NCBI RefSeq assembly: GCF_018446385.1
Contig: NW_024589898.1
Coordinates: 744,001 to 808,000, forward strand
From: Zingiber officinale
Taxonomy: Eukaryota; Streptophyta; Magnoliopsida; Zingiberales; Zingiberaceae
DNA: 64,000 nucleotides
Direction of reading: 5' to 3'
A program made the position numbers and the translations under genes. The notes under the pieces were generated by a model, which saw only the letters and a program-made list of their open reading frames with translations, had not been told where the DNA came from and did no database searches. Numbering within the stretch: the first letter of the stretch is position 1; the number at the start of each line of letters is the position of its first letter. Shown here in pieces: positions 1 to 12,381 of this stretch.

Positions 1-3000
1 ACTAAGTGGGAGAGGGATTTTAAGTAAATCCCATGGTCTCCATTACTGGTTTGTAAGTGATGCAAACAAGCTTGCGCGTTGGCTCTGAGTGCCTTCCTCC
101 ATAACGGATGAGCTTGTTTGCGGATCACTAGAACAGACTTCCATTTTGGATGACTATAGGAAGTTAATTAAGAGCGTGTGATCTTCCCCAACGGAAGGGG
201 CATAATCTTATTAATGGACTTAGTGTCAAGTAATGGTGTACACTTAGACACATCTAATAGTATCCTCCCCAACGGAGTCACTGCTATTATTTGTGTGACC
301 AAATAATACCAACTATTAATTTTATTTGTCAAAAAGTTAGGTTGACAAGATAATAAAATTAATGGGTTAAAACCCTCCTTTTACAAATGTTGAATTTGTA
401 TACGTCCACACTAACGTGGCATACAAAATTCACGGTGGTTTAAGGTGTTGGTTAATTTAAAATAGTATTGTTTGAGGAATCAATATTATTCTAAATTTAG
501 AGTTCTGACCAAAAGTTATTTGTGATTCTTAGGATGACTTTCAACCCACTGTCCATCATACTTCAACAAAATAGACTTACTGGACCAAATTACATAGATT
601 GGAAAAGAAACCTGGACATTGTTCTTACTGCTGAAAGCTATAAATTTGTACTGACTGAGCATTGCCCTGATGCACCTACTGGTGAATCTACCCAAGAGGA
701 GATTGACTATCATAGGAAATGGGTAAAAACAGATGAGATGGCGCGTGTTACATTTTGGCTTCAATGTCAAATGTATTGCAACATCGATAAAGATTTACCA
801 ACACTTATGATATTATGAACAATCTCAAGGAACTCTTTGGTCATCGTGATAGGGCTTCTAGACAAGAAGCTATGAGAAAGATAATGACACCACCATGCAA
901 GAGGGTACTCCTGTAAGGGATCATATTCTAAACATGATGGCTTATCCGAACAAATACTGATCCTTGGAGGAGAAATTGATGGGAAACCCGGATCGATATG
1001 ATCCTCCAAACCCTACCTAGAAGTTTTGAGCGGTTCCGCTTGAACTATAATATGAATAAAAGGATTTATTCATTGGGAACTACTAACTTCAAGCAGAAGG
1101 GTTATTTCGTCACAATGCTCAAATTCACTATCTTGAAAATGGTTCTACTTCTAAACCGAAGGTAAGAAGAAGAAGAAACAAACTGGTTCGAAAGAAAGTG
1201 AATAAATCTCGAGTACGGGATTGGAATGAAGAAGAAGAAGGGCAAGTGCTTCATCTGCAAGCGTGACAGGTCGGATTGTCCTCGTAAGAACCAAAACAAA
1301 GGTATATCTCATACTCTAGTTGTTGAAACATATTTAGTGGTGTTATCTACCGGTACCTGGTGTGTAGATACGGGAGCCACTGATCATGTCTGCAATTCTC
1401 TGCAGGGGTTCCAGGAAACCCGATGACTATCTGAAGGAGAGATTACCGTCTACATGGGCAATGCTACTAAGGTGGCAGCTGTTGCAGTGGGAGACGTCTA
1501 CTTATCTTTTAGTAGAAATAGAAATTTGGTTTTAAGAAATTGTCTTTATGTACCCAGTTTTAGAAAGAATTTAATTTCAGTTTCTAAACTGTTTTTAGAT
1601 GGATATTCAGTTTCCTTTGGTAATGATGTAGTTATTAAAAGAAATAAAGTGATTATCTGTTCTGGTGCATTAGTTGGCAATTTGTATATTTTAAATCCAA
1701 ATTCTTCCACAAAGCAAAACATGGAAATTTATAATTCATCTTCTAATAAGAGAAAAGAACCTTCAGAAATGAACCAAGCATATCTTTGGCATCTAAGGCT
1801 TGGTCATATTAACTTAAGTAGGATTCAGAGGCTTATAGCCGATGGACTTTTAAGTTCATTAGAGTTGGAAAATTTTCCAACTTGTGAATCTTGCTTAGAA
1901 GGTAAAATGACCAAGAGGTCGTTCAAGGCCAAGGGGTATAGAGCCAAAGAAGTGTTAGAGTTGGTTCACTCTGATTTGTGTGGTCCTATGTCTGTCCAGG
2001 CAAGAGGAGGTTTTGAATATTTTGTCTCTTTCATAGACGATTATTCAAGATATGGATACATTTACCTAATGCGCCGCAAGTCCGAGTGCTTTGATAAGTT
2101 CAAAGAATACAAGGCTGATGTGGAGAAATGACTAGGTAAAAGTATCAAGACACTACGGTCAGATCGTGGTGGCGAATACCTCTTAGGAGAGTTTAGGAAT
2201 TATTTATCAGAGGCCAGGATTCAATCCCAATTGTCTGCACCTGGAACACCCCAACAGAATGGTGTGGTAGAACGAAGGAATAGGACTCTTATGGAGATGG
2301 TTAGATCAATGATGAGTTATTCAGAATTACCAAATTCGTTTTGGGGATATGCTCTGGAAACAGCAGTATACGTTCTGAACTTAGTACCTTCTAAATCAGT
2401 TTCTTCTACTCCCATAGAATTGTGGAATGGGCGAAAACCCAGTCTAAGACATATTCGGATATGGGGTAGTCCAGCACATGTGCTGAAACCAGATGCTGAT
2501 AAGTTAGAATCTCGTACAGAAGTTCGCGTGTTTGTAGGATATCCCAAAGGAACGAAAGGTGGTTTATTTTATAGTCCTAAAGACCAGAAGGTCATTGTTA
2601 GCACCAATGCCCAGTTTTTAGAAGAAGACTATATAATGGATCACAAGCCCAGTAGTAAAGTTGTTTTAGAAGAACTTAGAGAGGACATATCTACTTCAGT
2701 ACCAACAGTACAAGATGAAGTACCACAAGAGACTGCAACACGTGTCACACATGATACACAACCACAGACAGTGCCTCGTCGTAGTGGGAGGGTTATAATG
2801 CAGCCTGAAAGATTCATGTTTTTGGGAGAGTCTTCGGACTTGATCCCGGGTAAACATGAACCTGATCCCCGATCGTATGATGAAGCACTCCAAGATATAG
2901 ATGCAGCATCTTGGCAAAAGGCAATGAATTCTGAAATAGAGTCCATGTACTCTAATAAGGTCAGGAGCTTGTAGAACCACGATGGTGTAAAAGCCGTTGG

Positions 3001-6000
3001 ATGCAAGTGGATTTACAAAAGGAAAAGAGGGACGACGGAAGGTAGAAACCTTCAAAGCTAGGCCTGTTCCGAAAGGGTATACTCAAAAAGAGGGAATCGA
3101 TTATGAGGAGTCTTTTTTACCGGTAGTCATGCTTAAGTCTATCCGGATACTCTTATCCATTGTCGCTCATATGGATTATGAGATTTGACAAATGGATGTC
3201 AAGACAGCTTTCCTTAATGGAAGTTTTGAAGAAAACATCCATATGAAGCAACCAGAGGGATTCATTGAAAATGGCAAAGAGCATCTAGTATGCAAGCTCA
3301 ATCAGTCCATTTATAGACTGAAGCAAGCTTCAAGATCTTGGAATATCCGGTTTAAAGAAGTAATCCAGTCATATGGATTTATTTAGTGTCCAGATGAGTC
3401 TTGTGTATACAAAAAAGTGTAACGGAAATGTGGTGGTATTTCTTGTACTATACGTAGATGATATTTTGTTAATTGGCAACAATGTCAAGGTATTATCGGA
3501 CGTAAGGGTATGGTTGTCCAAACAATTTGATATGAAGGACTTAGGAGAATGTGCACACATTCTTGGGATCAAAGTTATAAGGGATCGCAAGAAAAGAATG
3601 TTGTGTCTATCCCAAGATTTATATATAGATACGATCCTTGCTCGTTTTAGCATGCAAAACTCCAAGAAATATTTCTTACCTTTTAGGCATGGAGTATCTT
3701 TATCTAAAGAGATGTCTCCGAAGACATCAAAAGAGATAGAGGACATGAAGGCAGTTCCTTATGCTTGGTGTAGGAAGCCTAATGTATCTGATATTATGTA
3801 CGAGACCGATATCTGTTTTGCCGTAGGCATAGATATCGAGTAACCCTGGACAAGGACATTGGATGCGGTAAAGCATATATTAAAGTACCGAGAAGGACTA
3901 GGGATTATATGCTAGTTTACCAAGCGGATGATTTGCTCCCTATGGGTTACAGATTTGATTTCCAATCGATAGGGATAATAGTAAGTCTACATCGGCTATG
4001 TGTTTACTTTAGGAGGTGGAGCCATTTCATGGAGGAGTGTTAAGCGGAAATGTTTGGACTCAACCATGGAAGTCGAGTATGTGACCTCTGAGGCGGCTAA
4101 AGAAGCAGTGGCTCGGGAACTTTCTAATGGACTTAGATGTGATTCTGGTTTGCCCAAAATCATCACAATTTATTGTGATAATAGCGCGATTGCAAACTCG
4201 AAGGAACCACGAGCCCATAAGGCAAGTAAACATATAGAGCGCAAGTACCACTTGATAAGAGATATCGTGAGCGAGGAGAAGTTGTCATCGCCAAGATTGC
4301 ATCAGCGGATACCTTCAGTGATGGAGCTTCCAATCCTTGCAATTTGACTGGCTGTAGGGTTGATGAACATATGGTGAGAGATATTCTTTGTAGAAGTGGG
4401 AGATTGTTGGAGTGTATATTGAGAGCCTAAGCTTTGTAAACATTCATTATGAATAAAGAATCACATTTGGTCTAATTATCTACATTTGTTTGTAGTTGTT
4501 CATTTAATTTATATTGTAGATAACATAGTATGTGGTGTCACATACAGAAGATGATGTTATCGGTACCTTATAAATTATAAACAGTAGCTCACGACCAGAA
4601 TGGAAAGGAACAAACCATTAGAAAGTCGTAGTGTAATTAGGTATTAGTTTATCTTGACTATATAATTACACTAGTACACTCAGAGTGTATTGAGTAGGAC
4701 CATTTGAGGTCGTTCCTTTTATACTGACTTTATAAAGGAACAAAGACCTCAGTTATTATGGAAGTGTGTGCTCTTAATCCTAATATAATAACAAGCACAT
4801 ATGTTTGATATTTATTTCTTTAATTTATCAATGGGTGAGATTTAGTTCGATGAATCAATAAACCCGATAAATTGGGAAATGGTATCACTCATAGTGTGTG
4901 TTGTTGATTATAGAAGGAAACTGTGTCCTAGTGATACTAGGTTGATAATGTCCTCAAGAGAAGCTCATAAAGATTGTCATGTTAAACCCTGCAGGTGGAC
5001 TTAGTCCGACATGATAATAAGGTTGAGTGGTACTACTCTTGGACTTAGATATTAATTAAATGAGTTGTCTGTAACTCATTTAATTAGTGGACATTCGATA
5101 TCTTAAACACGGAGACTAACACACTCATAATAAGAAGGAGCCCAAAATGTAATTTGGGATTGGTGCGGTAGTTCAATGATAGTTCTCTAGTGGAATGAAT
5201 TATCATTGATAAAATTAAGTTGTGTGTTAGGGACGGGATGCTTAATTTTATCGGGAGACCAAAACCAATTCCTCCTCTCGGTCCCTATCGTAGCCTCTTA
5301 TTTATAGAGTACTATACCCACCTATACCCACCTTCTACACCCACCCAAAGGGGGCCGGCCAAGCTAGCTTGGGAATCAAGCTAGGGCCGGCCTAGGTATG
5401 ATTTTGGGTGGCCGGCCCTAGCTTGAACCCAAGCTAGTAGGGCCGGCCAAATAAAATTAAAAAAGAAATTTAATTTTAATTTTTATTATTATGTGGAAGA
5501 TATATTTTAAAGAGAATTAAAATTAAAATATCTCTCTTATAAAAGATTTACAAAAGATTAAAGAAAGAGATTAGATCTCTTTCCTTATTTGTAGATTGGA
5601 GAGATGTTTTATTTTCTCTTTAAAAAAAAAATTATTCACATGTTAATAAAATTAAAATTATAGATATTTCCTTTTATTAACCATGAAGAGATTTTAAAGA
5701 GAAATTTTATTTTTTAAAATTTCCGGAAACAAATTAGGAAGTTTTAATTGTTGATTGAAACTTGTCCTATTTGCCTTCCAATGATGTGGCCGGCCATCAC
5801 AAATTAATTGGGGAAATTTTATTTTATTTCTCTCAATTAAATCAAGTCAAGGAAATTAAGGAAAATTTATTTCCTAATTTGCCTAGGCCAAGGAATATAA
5901 AAGAAGGGGTGAGGGTGCCTTCACAAGACACAACTTCTATTGTTTTCTCTCCCTTTTTCCTTGGTGTTTGTGGCCGGCCATTACCCTCTCCCTCTCTTCC

Positions 6001-6802
6001 TCTTGTGGTGGCCGAACCTCTTCCTCTCCCTTGGAGTTCTTGTGGTGGCCGGATACTACTTGGAGAAGAAGAAGAAGAAGGAGAGAAAGCTAGCATCTCT
6101 TGGAGCTTGGTTAGTATTTTGTTTTTCCTCCTTGGTGAAGTTTCCCTTTGTGGCCGAACCTTGCTTGGAGGAGAAGAAGGTGGTTGGTGGTTTCTCATCT
6201 TGGAAGATCGTTGCCCACACAACGTCCGAGGTTAGAAGAGGAATACGGTAGAAGATCAAGAGGTTTTTCTACAAGGTATAACTAGTAATTTCTATTTCCG
6301 CATCATGCTAGTTATTTATGGAAATAATACCAAATACAAGAGGCTTACGTTCTAGTATTTCGAATATGTTTTTCGAAGTTGTGTTCTTTTGTTTCTTTCT
6401 TTTCCTTGTGATTTGATTGTTCTCTTTGGTTAACCTAAAGTTATTTTAGGAAATTAAATATTAGCTTTCTATTAAAGGTTTTGTCTAGTCGGTGGTGGTT
6501 GCTCCCATATCCAAGAAGGCCATGTGCCTCGCCACGTCAGTACTGGGAACCTTTTATGGAAATTGATATTTAATGGAATTAATAACTTAAGGAGACTTGG
6601 GTCGAACGTGTTAAGTTCCGCAGGAGATCAAAGTCAAAACCTAAAAGAACAAATAGATTAAGTTTTGGATCAAACGTGTTAAGTTCCGCAGGAGATCCAA
6701 AATTTAATTTAAAAGAACACATGGTAGCTAGGAAAAGGTTCAGACCTTTGTACAAAATTTTTGTACAGTGGAACCTATAGGCTTTCCGAGTAGCAACCAA
6801 CA
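1..6802 (+). mobile_element. Ty1/copia LTR retrotransposon (copy A), internal region plus 3' LTR
   Basis: A Ty1/copia element whose 5' LTR lies left of the window. Parts in copia order are: untranslated leader (1-520), gag-like N-terminus (from about 522, with residues NRLTGPNYIDWKRNL), protease-like D-T-G-A-T motif near 1368-1385, GAG-pre-integrase and integrase core (about 1780-2400, LWHLRLGH and GTPQQNGVVERRNR), reverse transcriptase (about 2880-3800, with YVDDIL near 3450), RNase H (about 4000-4300) and the 3' LTR. Integrase before reverse transcriptase defines Ty1/copia. It is a fossil: the coding region is interrupted in roughly ten places. The lineage within copia (Angela/Tork-like) is a guess from the long LTR. 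It inserted into a hAT transposase gene, whose 3' part resumes at 6803. Confidence 0.93.
4405..6802 (+). repeat. 3' LTR of copia copy A
   Basis: The LTR starts TGTTGG just after a purine-rich tract (AAGTGGGAGAT) and ends CCAACA, giving inverted 6-bp ends and a length of 2398 bp. Both ends were fixed by comparison with the inverted copy at 61127-63517, because similarity stops exactly at TGTTGG and CCAACA. Around 5349-5455 it carries GC-rich inverted motifs built from GGCCGGCC and AAGCTAGCTTG that should fold into hairpins. The flanking bases at 6803-6807 (CCCAA) are the expected right target duplication; the left one is outside the window. Confidence 0.93.
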
Positions 6803-7507
6803 CCCAATACTTGATATGGAGGATAACATGCTAACTCGTGGTCATGGCAGGCATAGAGGGCAACTCATCACCAATTTTCATCATTATCGTGTGAAGATTT
6901 TTTGTCAGGTATTATTTCTAAAAAAAAAAATTGTTAAAGAGATTTCATTAATTATTAATGTTATCATGGTTGCAAATTTGAATGCTAGGTTGTTGATTTA
7001 ATTATACAAGAGATGAATAATCGTTTTTCAGAAGTTAGTACGGAATTGCTTGGTTGCATATCATGTCTTCACCCAAGAAATTCTTTCTCTCAATTTGATG
7101 TTCACAAACTCATCCATCTTGTTGATTTTTATCCCGAGGACTTTTGTGGTACTGATTATTTATTTTTGGAACAACAACTTATGAGTTACTTTTATAATCT
7201 ACGGGATGATCCTTACTTTTCTTCAATTGATGACTTGGGAATTCTTACTCAAAAATTGGTTGAGACTGAAAAACATTTGGTGTTCCCATTGGTTTATCGT
7301 ATGATAGAGTTGGCATTAGTTTTACTAGTTGCAACTGCTTTGGTTGAACGAGTTTTTTCTGCAATGAAGACTGATTTACGCAATAGAATGGGAGATAAAT
7401 GGATGAATGATAGTCTAGTTGTATAGATTGAAAAGAATATTTTTTCTACAATTGAAAATGAGCAAATATTACGACATTTTCAACAAATGCAATCTCGTAG
7501 AATCTAA
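6803..7507 (+). pseudogene. hAT-type transposase (TTF zinc finger / HAT-dimerisation family), 3' fragment
   Basis: This is the C-terminal part of a plant hAT-superfamily transposase of the TTF-zinc-finger/ZMYM1-like kind. An exon (6803-6908, ending LITNFHHYRVKIFCQ) is followed by an 80-bp GT-AG intron (6909-6988) and a last exon (6989-7507), in frame across the junction. The last exon contains VYRMIELALVLLVATALVER and VFSAMKTDLRNRMGDKWMND, the family's C-terminal HAT dimerisation motif. An in-frame TAG at 7424-7426 stands where relatives usually have a tyrosine; the frame then continues as IEKNIFSTIENEQ to TAA at 7505-7507. The 5' part of the gene is cut off by copia copy A and lies outside the window. 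It is probably a dead DNA transposon gene. Confidence 0.85.
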
Positions 7508-8460
7508 TTGTCTCCTCTTGTACCGATTCGTCGGCCTTCGCAGACTTCTGTGCCAACTCGAAAATGAAGCTCATCTATGGAAGAAAGGTAGACTAATCTT
7601 TCCTAAACTTCTAGTTTTTTTCTTACAAGTTAGATCAAATGTTCTCAATGTTAATTTATATGGTTATGGAGATTTGGTCGAGTATTAAGTGGAACAAGGG
7701 AAAGACTCTCGAGTTCTAGTCTCTTAGACTCTTGGTAAACTCTAACAATATCATTTCAATCACATATTGTAAATATTAGTATTGCAGTCTTTTATATGGT
7801 TTAAATGACAATCCTAAGTGTTCAATAAGATCAATTGGTTGTGATTAACTTAATAGGCTAATAGTTTTTGTATGGAGAGTGTTTCATGCTATTAGTCATC
7901 AAGTGGGTTGCAAAATAAGATGTACAACTATTTCATATTACTTATGTATTGGCAGAAACATTTGTTATTAAAGTGTTCTTTGTTCATCGTTGATTCCTCA
8001 AAATTCTGAACCTTTTTTTTTTTCTCTGTTCTACACTATTTGTCATGATAATTTAATGCATATTATGATTTATGTGAGTGACGTTTATGTTTAGTTGGCT
8101 GTAGTTTCTGCAGCAATGTATATTATGCAAGAGTTGAAATCTTGAAGGGATCCGCACACTGGAAATGAATAGACTAAAACTTAACTTCTTTGTCCATTAA
8201 ATTTCAGACTTCATATGTATAATTTCTACAACATCGTATATTATGCAAGAATTGATGTAAAATTTAAATTATTAAATATTTTTATTTAATCGTAAAAAAA
8301 ATATTTATGCAATTCAACCAAATTTTTTTTCCTGATTTCGCCCATAGGGCTCCCCATTTAAAAACAAGAATAAGTGCTTCGTGGTTTAGAAATGTACCGA
8401 CAACTCTACAATAAGCAATTATTTTTGTTAATCAATCAATTAAGCTTACTTACACAACAA
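7508..8460 (+). other. 3' flank of the hAT fragment, with a probable hAT terminus near 8346
   Basis: AT-rich DNA with no coding pattern I can support. The stretch ending at about 8346 reads CCTGATTTCGCCCATA. On the other strand this resembles the outer end of many plant hAT elements (GGGCGRATCCAGGA type), so the transposon whose gene is at 6803-7507 may end here. No target duplication can be tested because the other end is outside the window. Positions 8347-8460 are the 3' flank of the minus-strand gene at 8461-9172. Confidence 0.4.
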
Positions 8461-9172
8461 CTAAAGCATGTATCGCCCCATAACAAATCCCACTCCGGCG
8501 ATCCCGATGCACAGGGCCAACGTCAGCCACCACGCGGCCGCCGCTGCCACCACCTCTTCCTCCTCCTCCTCTTCCTTATCCTCCCTCGGCCGCGGCGCTA
8601 ATCCCTGTTTCCGCAGCACCGAGATCTCGGCCTCCAGCAACATCACCCACCGCCGGTACGACGACAGCCTGAGCGCCTCCTCGAGCATCAGCTTGCTGAG
8701 CTCCTGCCTCCGGCGGCTCTCCTCCTCCACCTTCCGCTCCGCCTCCCTCGCCCGCGTCTGCGACAGCCGCAGCGCTCTCAGCAACCTCGTGCTCTCCGCC
8801 GGTCCCAATTGCGCATCCGACTGATCGGCAACATCAACGCTGGCGTGCAATTAATCCACTTGATGAGGTTTGTAATTCATTAAAGCGCAAATCTTTCCCT
8901 ATTTAAGCATCGACTCACTTGTTATTGCGTTCCTCCGCCGACGCTCTGTGACTGTGATCGCCGCCGCCGCCATGGTCCTCGAGGGGGAAGATCATCTTGA
9001 CTGGAGGTGGGAGATCGCAGTTCTGGAGGAGGTCGGAAGCAGAGCGCTTGGATAGATCGAAGCCGAGCAGCATCTCCCCGTCGACGTCGAGTTGCCGACC
9101 AGAAGAATCCCATAACCATTTCTCGTCGGACGGCGAGTGATGACGAGGGATTGATCGTTCGACAACATCCAT
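8461..9172 (-). CDS. Coiled-coil protein with C-terminal membrane anchor, two exons (paralog 1)
   Basis: The model is exon 1 at 9172-8919 and exon 2 at 8839-8461, separated by a 79-bp intron (8840-8918) with a strong donor (AA|GTGAGT) and acceptor CCAG. The frame is kept across the junction, giving 210 residues. Residues about 1-85 hold the SPSDEKWLWDSS segment. The middle is a charged coiled coil (STRLLRALRLSQTRAREAER, then LEEALRLSSYRRWVMLLEAE). A glutamate run precedes a single C-terminal hydrophobic segment (WWLTLALCIGIAGVGFVMG), so a tail-anchored membrane protein is likely. I recognise the layout as a plant family of uncharacterised proteins but know no function. The gene at 10838-11623 is a paralog in the same orientation about 1.7 kb upstream, so the pair looks like a tandem duplication. 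Confidence 0.75.
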
Positions 9173-10837
9173 GCTCGATCGGAGAAGGGAAGAAGCCTGT
9201 TGTTGCTTGTAATCGAGCAGCGGAGGGAGACGGGAGCTTCAAGCGGAATGGCTTGGTGCAGAAGGAACGCGAGGAGGAAGCGTGCAGTAGAGGACAAACA
9301 AAATTAGGATTCAGCTTATTTAAAGGAAAGGATATGTAAAAATATTCTCTCAATTTCAAATACAAGATTGCTTGTGAGATTTTTTTAATGTTTATGAGTC
9401 GGTAAAATCTAATCGAATCTATTTACCAATCGGTCAACCAACTATATAGGCAAACGATGATTTACCTAACCCCCCGTATTCCTTGAGAAAAGGAGTTTAT
9501 CCATTTCTTTTTTCCGAGGTCTCAATCCTTTATCGGTTAAATCTCATGAAATGTTCAAGGCCTTTAGTAGGTCTAGAGGTGTCAAATTATTTCAATGTTG
9601 TGAAAATTTTAAAAATCCATAACTCTTAAAATTTCATAGCCATGAATGTAGGCGGTGAAATTTAGGTCTAAAAATATGGTAACGCTTAGGAGGATTTCAA
9701 AAGTACAATAATCTTGATTTAAAGTGATTGTGAGATTTTTAGAATTATTAATTTTGATCAAAACACTTGAAACTAAGCTCATCCTACTCAATTATTTCGT
9801 TAGACATAGATTGGGGCATTAAATTTAAGGTACCTTAAATACATTTCAAACTAAACTCATTACAGTTATAAATTTTTTATAATTGATCGATCAGCTTAGA
9901 TGGCTAGAGTCCACAAATGAAATTAAAAAAAAAATTAGAAATCAACTAGATGAATTGACTATCTACATAACATTCAACAGCTAGTAAAGGAGGGGATATA
10001 ATAGAAAATAAGTAAATATTTTGATAAATATAGAACTTGAGTACCCATTTTGATATTATGACATCTCCAATACAAGATTTGTGAGAGCTTTGTAGAATAA
10101 AAAAGTTTGAATCAGGTTAGGTTTGAGGTTTGTAAGTTAAAAGTAGTAGTGAGAATTCAAACATGCTATTTTTGTCTTGAAATTGATATAACATGTATGA
10201 ATCCATGCAACTACATATTAAAAATTGGACCACAACAAGTTCACTTAAAGCTCTAACCATTAGAGATGTTTCAATAAATTTTATAATATTGTTGATGTGG
10301 CATATTAGAAGTATAAAAAATATTCATTTAGAACTTTAAGAGCATTCACACCAATGTTCCTATCCAAACTACATAATTTAGGATAAAAATATTATTTTAT
10401 TAAATTTAGATATTCACTTTTCAATGTATCATATATCAGTTTCTCATTTATTCTCTCTCTTTTATTATATTTAAAGAATAAAATTTATTTTCTAAATTTA
10501 GAGAAGTAATGTTCATAAATACATAATTTAAGAAATAGTTAGGGTAGTTGATGTAAATTTTTTTAACTATCTTACCTAAAATTTAAGTTAAAATTTTTAA
10601 ATAAAATATCTATGTAACTATTGGAGGTCTCCTTTTAACAAAAAGTTGACTATGCAATTCAATAAATTAAATTATAGCATAGGGAAAGAAAATGTCAATC
10701 AGAAGAGTAATAGCGTACTTTCCATGTAATTTCTTGCCTGTACAATGCTTAAGAACGAAACGAAGCATTAATAACATTTTTACGAAATTAACATCATTAA
10801 GGGGAAAAAAAGAATAGAGCATTCATTTGGACAGGAA
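9173..10837. other. AT-rich spacer between the two paralogs, with possible short inverted-repeat elements
   Basis: It holds the promoter side of paralog 1 and the 3' side of paralog 2. I see no gene. Two stretches look like old MITEs. One is about 10061-10270, beginning ACATCTCCAAT and ending in the near inverse ATTAGAGATGT. The other is about 10338-10632, beginning GAGCATTCACACCAATG and ending CTATTGGAGGTCTCC. Neither has a target duplication I can defend. Confidence 0.4.
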
Positions 10838-11623
10838 CTAAAATTTGAGCCTTAATTTGTCGAAAATAGATTGAAATCTGAAACTTATTCGGACCCCGTC
10901 GAAGTGGACCGCACCAACATGGATCTGCAAAAATCCAAGCCTAACGGTCAACCTCGGTTTGACTCTGTCATCATTCTCCTGCTGTTGGATCGAGTAATGA
11001 ACGTTCCGGGCCACCACGAACCCCACGCCGGCGATGCCGACGCAAGAGGCCAACGCCACCCACCCGGCCATCGGCCCCGGCGTCGCTTTCTTCTTCGCCT
11101 TCGCCTTCGCCTTCGCCTTAGCCTCCTCCCGCTCATCTTCTTCTTGCCCTTCCTCCTCCTCCTCTTGCGGTCGCCGCGTGGTTAATCCCTTCAGCCGCAG
11201 CATGGAATTCTCGGCCTCGAGCAGAGTCGCCCACCGCCGGTAGGCCGAGAGTCGGAGCGCGTCCTCCAGCAGCAGCCTGCTGAGCTCGTGGCTCCTGTCG
11301 CTCTCATCCGCCGCCTTCTTCTCCGCCTCCCTGGCCCGCGTCTGCGATAGCTGCAGAGCTCTCAGCAAGCTGGCGTCCGCCGTCGATCCCGATCGTCCGT
11401 CCCATTCAGCAACGACGATCTCAACGCTAGAAATCGACGTCGATGAGCTCTGTTCTTGAGATGCAATTAATTTCTTATCCTCCTCCTCCTCCTCCTCCTC
11501 GTGGCGGTGATCGGAGAGATTCAGCTCGAGCAACATCATCTCCTGATCCGAGGCCAACCATTTCTCGGACGGCGAGCAGGGAATTGGATTCGACTCCGTC
11601 TCCATCTCCATCTCCATCTCCAT
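10838..11623 (-). CDS. Coiled-coil protein with hydrophobic segment, single exon (paralog 2)
   Basis: An open frame of 261 residues starting MEMEMEMETES, where the start lies in an ATGGAG microsatellite, so the exact initiator is uncertain by a few codons. It shares the SPSEKWLASDQE segment, the coiled coil (LLRALQLSQTRAREAEKKAA, then LLLEDALRLSAYRRWATLLE) and the hydrophobic segment GWVALASCVGIAGVGFVVA with paralog 1. Differences are that no intron is needed, the acidic Glu and Ala-Lys runs are longer, and about 55 extra residues follow the hydrophobic segment (through HYSIQQQENDD to KLRLKF). That tail could be real or could result from loss of the old stop or an unrecognised 3' intron. The function is unknown. 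The single-exon form next to a two-exon sister suggests intron loss or gain after duplication. Confidence 0.7.
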   Translation of the reverse strand: MEMEMEMETESNPIPCSPSEKWLASDQEMMLLELNLSDHRHEEEEEEEDKKLIASQEQSSSTSISSVEIVVAEWDGRSGSTADASLLRALQLSQTRAREAEKKAADESDRSHELSRLLLEDALRLSAYRRWATLLEAENSMLRLKGLTTRRPQEEEEEGQEEDEREEAKAKAKAKAKKKATPGPMAGWVALASCVGIAGVGFVVARNVHYSIQQQENDDRVKPRLTVRLGFLQIHVGAVHFDGVRISFRFQSIFDKLRLKF

Positions 11624-12381
11624 TTAATTTCTGACTGATGCAATCCTAAGAAATCAGCAGAAAATTGGCAATGGAAGGAATTTAGAGTTTTCCAATCATA
11701 CAAATTAAGAGCAGTATCAATGTATCATATAATAATATTCATCTCCCATTTTTATATGATCCATGTCGACGTTGATGGGCCGAGGCAGCGTGATTGACCG
11801 GTTACTGCGAAGAGAAAGCATAAGCGCGCCGGTGTTGACTTGAAAAATCAAAAAACGTGTGTTCACTTTCCCTGTGCAACCTAATGATGGTAATTTATTA
11901 AATGGTTACAATCTGTTCACTTATAAAATATTCTTTTCATAATTTTTAGGGTATATAGCGGCCAATAAGTTCAGTATTTTTTTAATTACGGCTTTCATTT
12001 AAAGAAAAAGTAAATAATTTAAATGTCTTAACCATAATCCCAAGGTCAAGAAGAGATTCGTTAAAAAAATATAGTAGGTAGATAGTCATAAATAAGATTT
12101 ATTTCAATTTTTTTACAAAAGGACAAATCGTAAGAAATCTGAGAGTCTTTAATGATGATGATGATAAATATGGATACCATAGTTGTTTTTGCAATGACAT
12201 AATATAGCAATTTCATCGCAAAAATCTAAGTCTTTGAAATTGACATTAAGGAATTTTATCAGTTTAAATCTAACCAAATTAAAATTGATCTGAAACTTTT
12301 TATTCTATTTAAGTCCAAAATAAAAATATTTGATTTTTTTTTAAAAAAAACACTTTAGTATTTAAATTGTACTCTTAAATT
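11624..12381. other. Upstream region of paralog 2, no further gene seen
   Basis: AT-rich DNA that should contain the promoter of the gene at 10838-11623. There are no open frames of note and no RNA gene. Positions 12374-12381 (CTTAAATT) are the left target duplication of the hAT MITE that follows. Confidence 0.5.
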
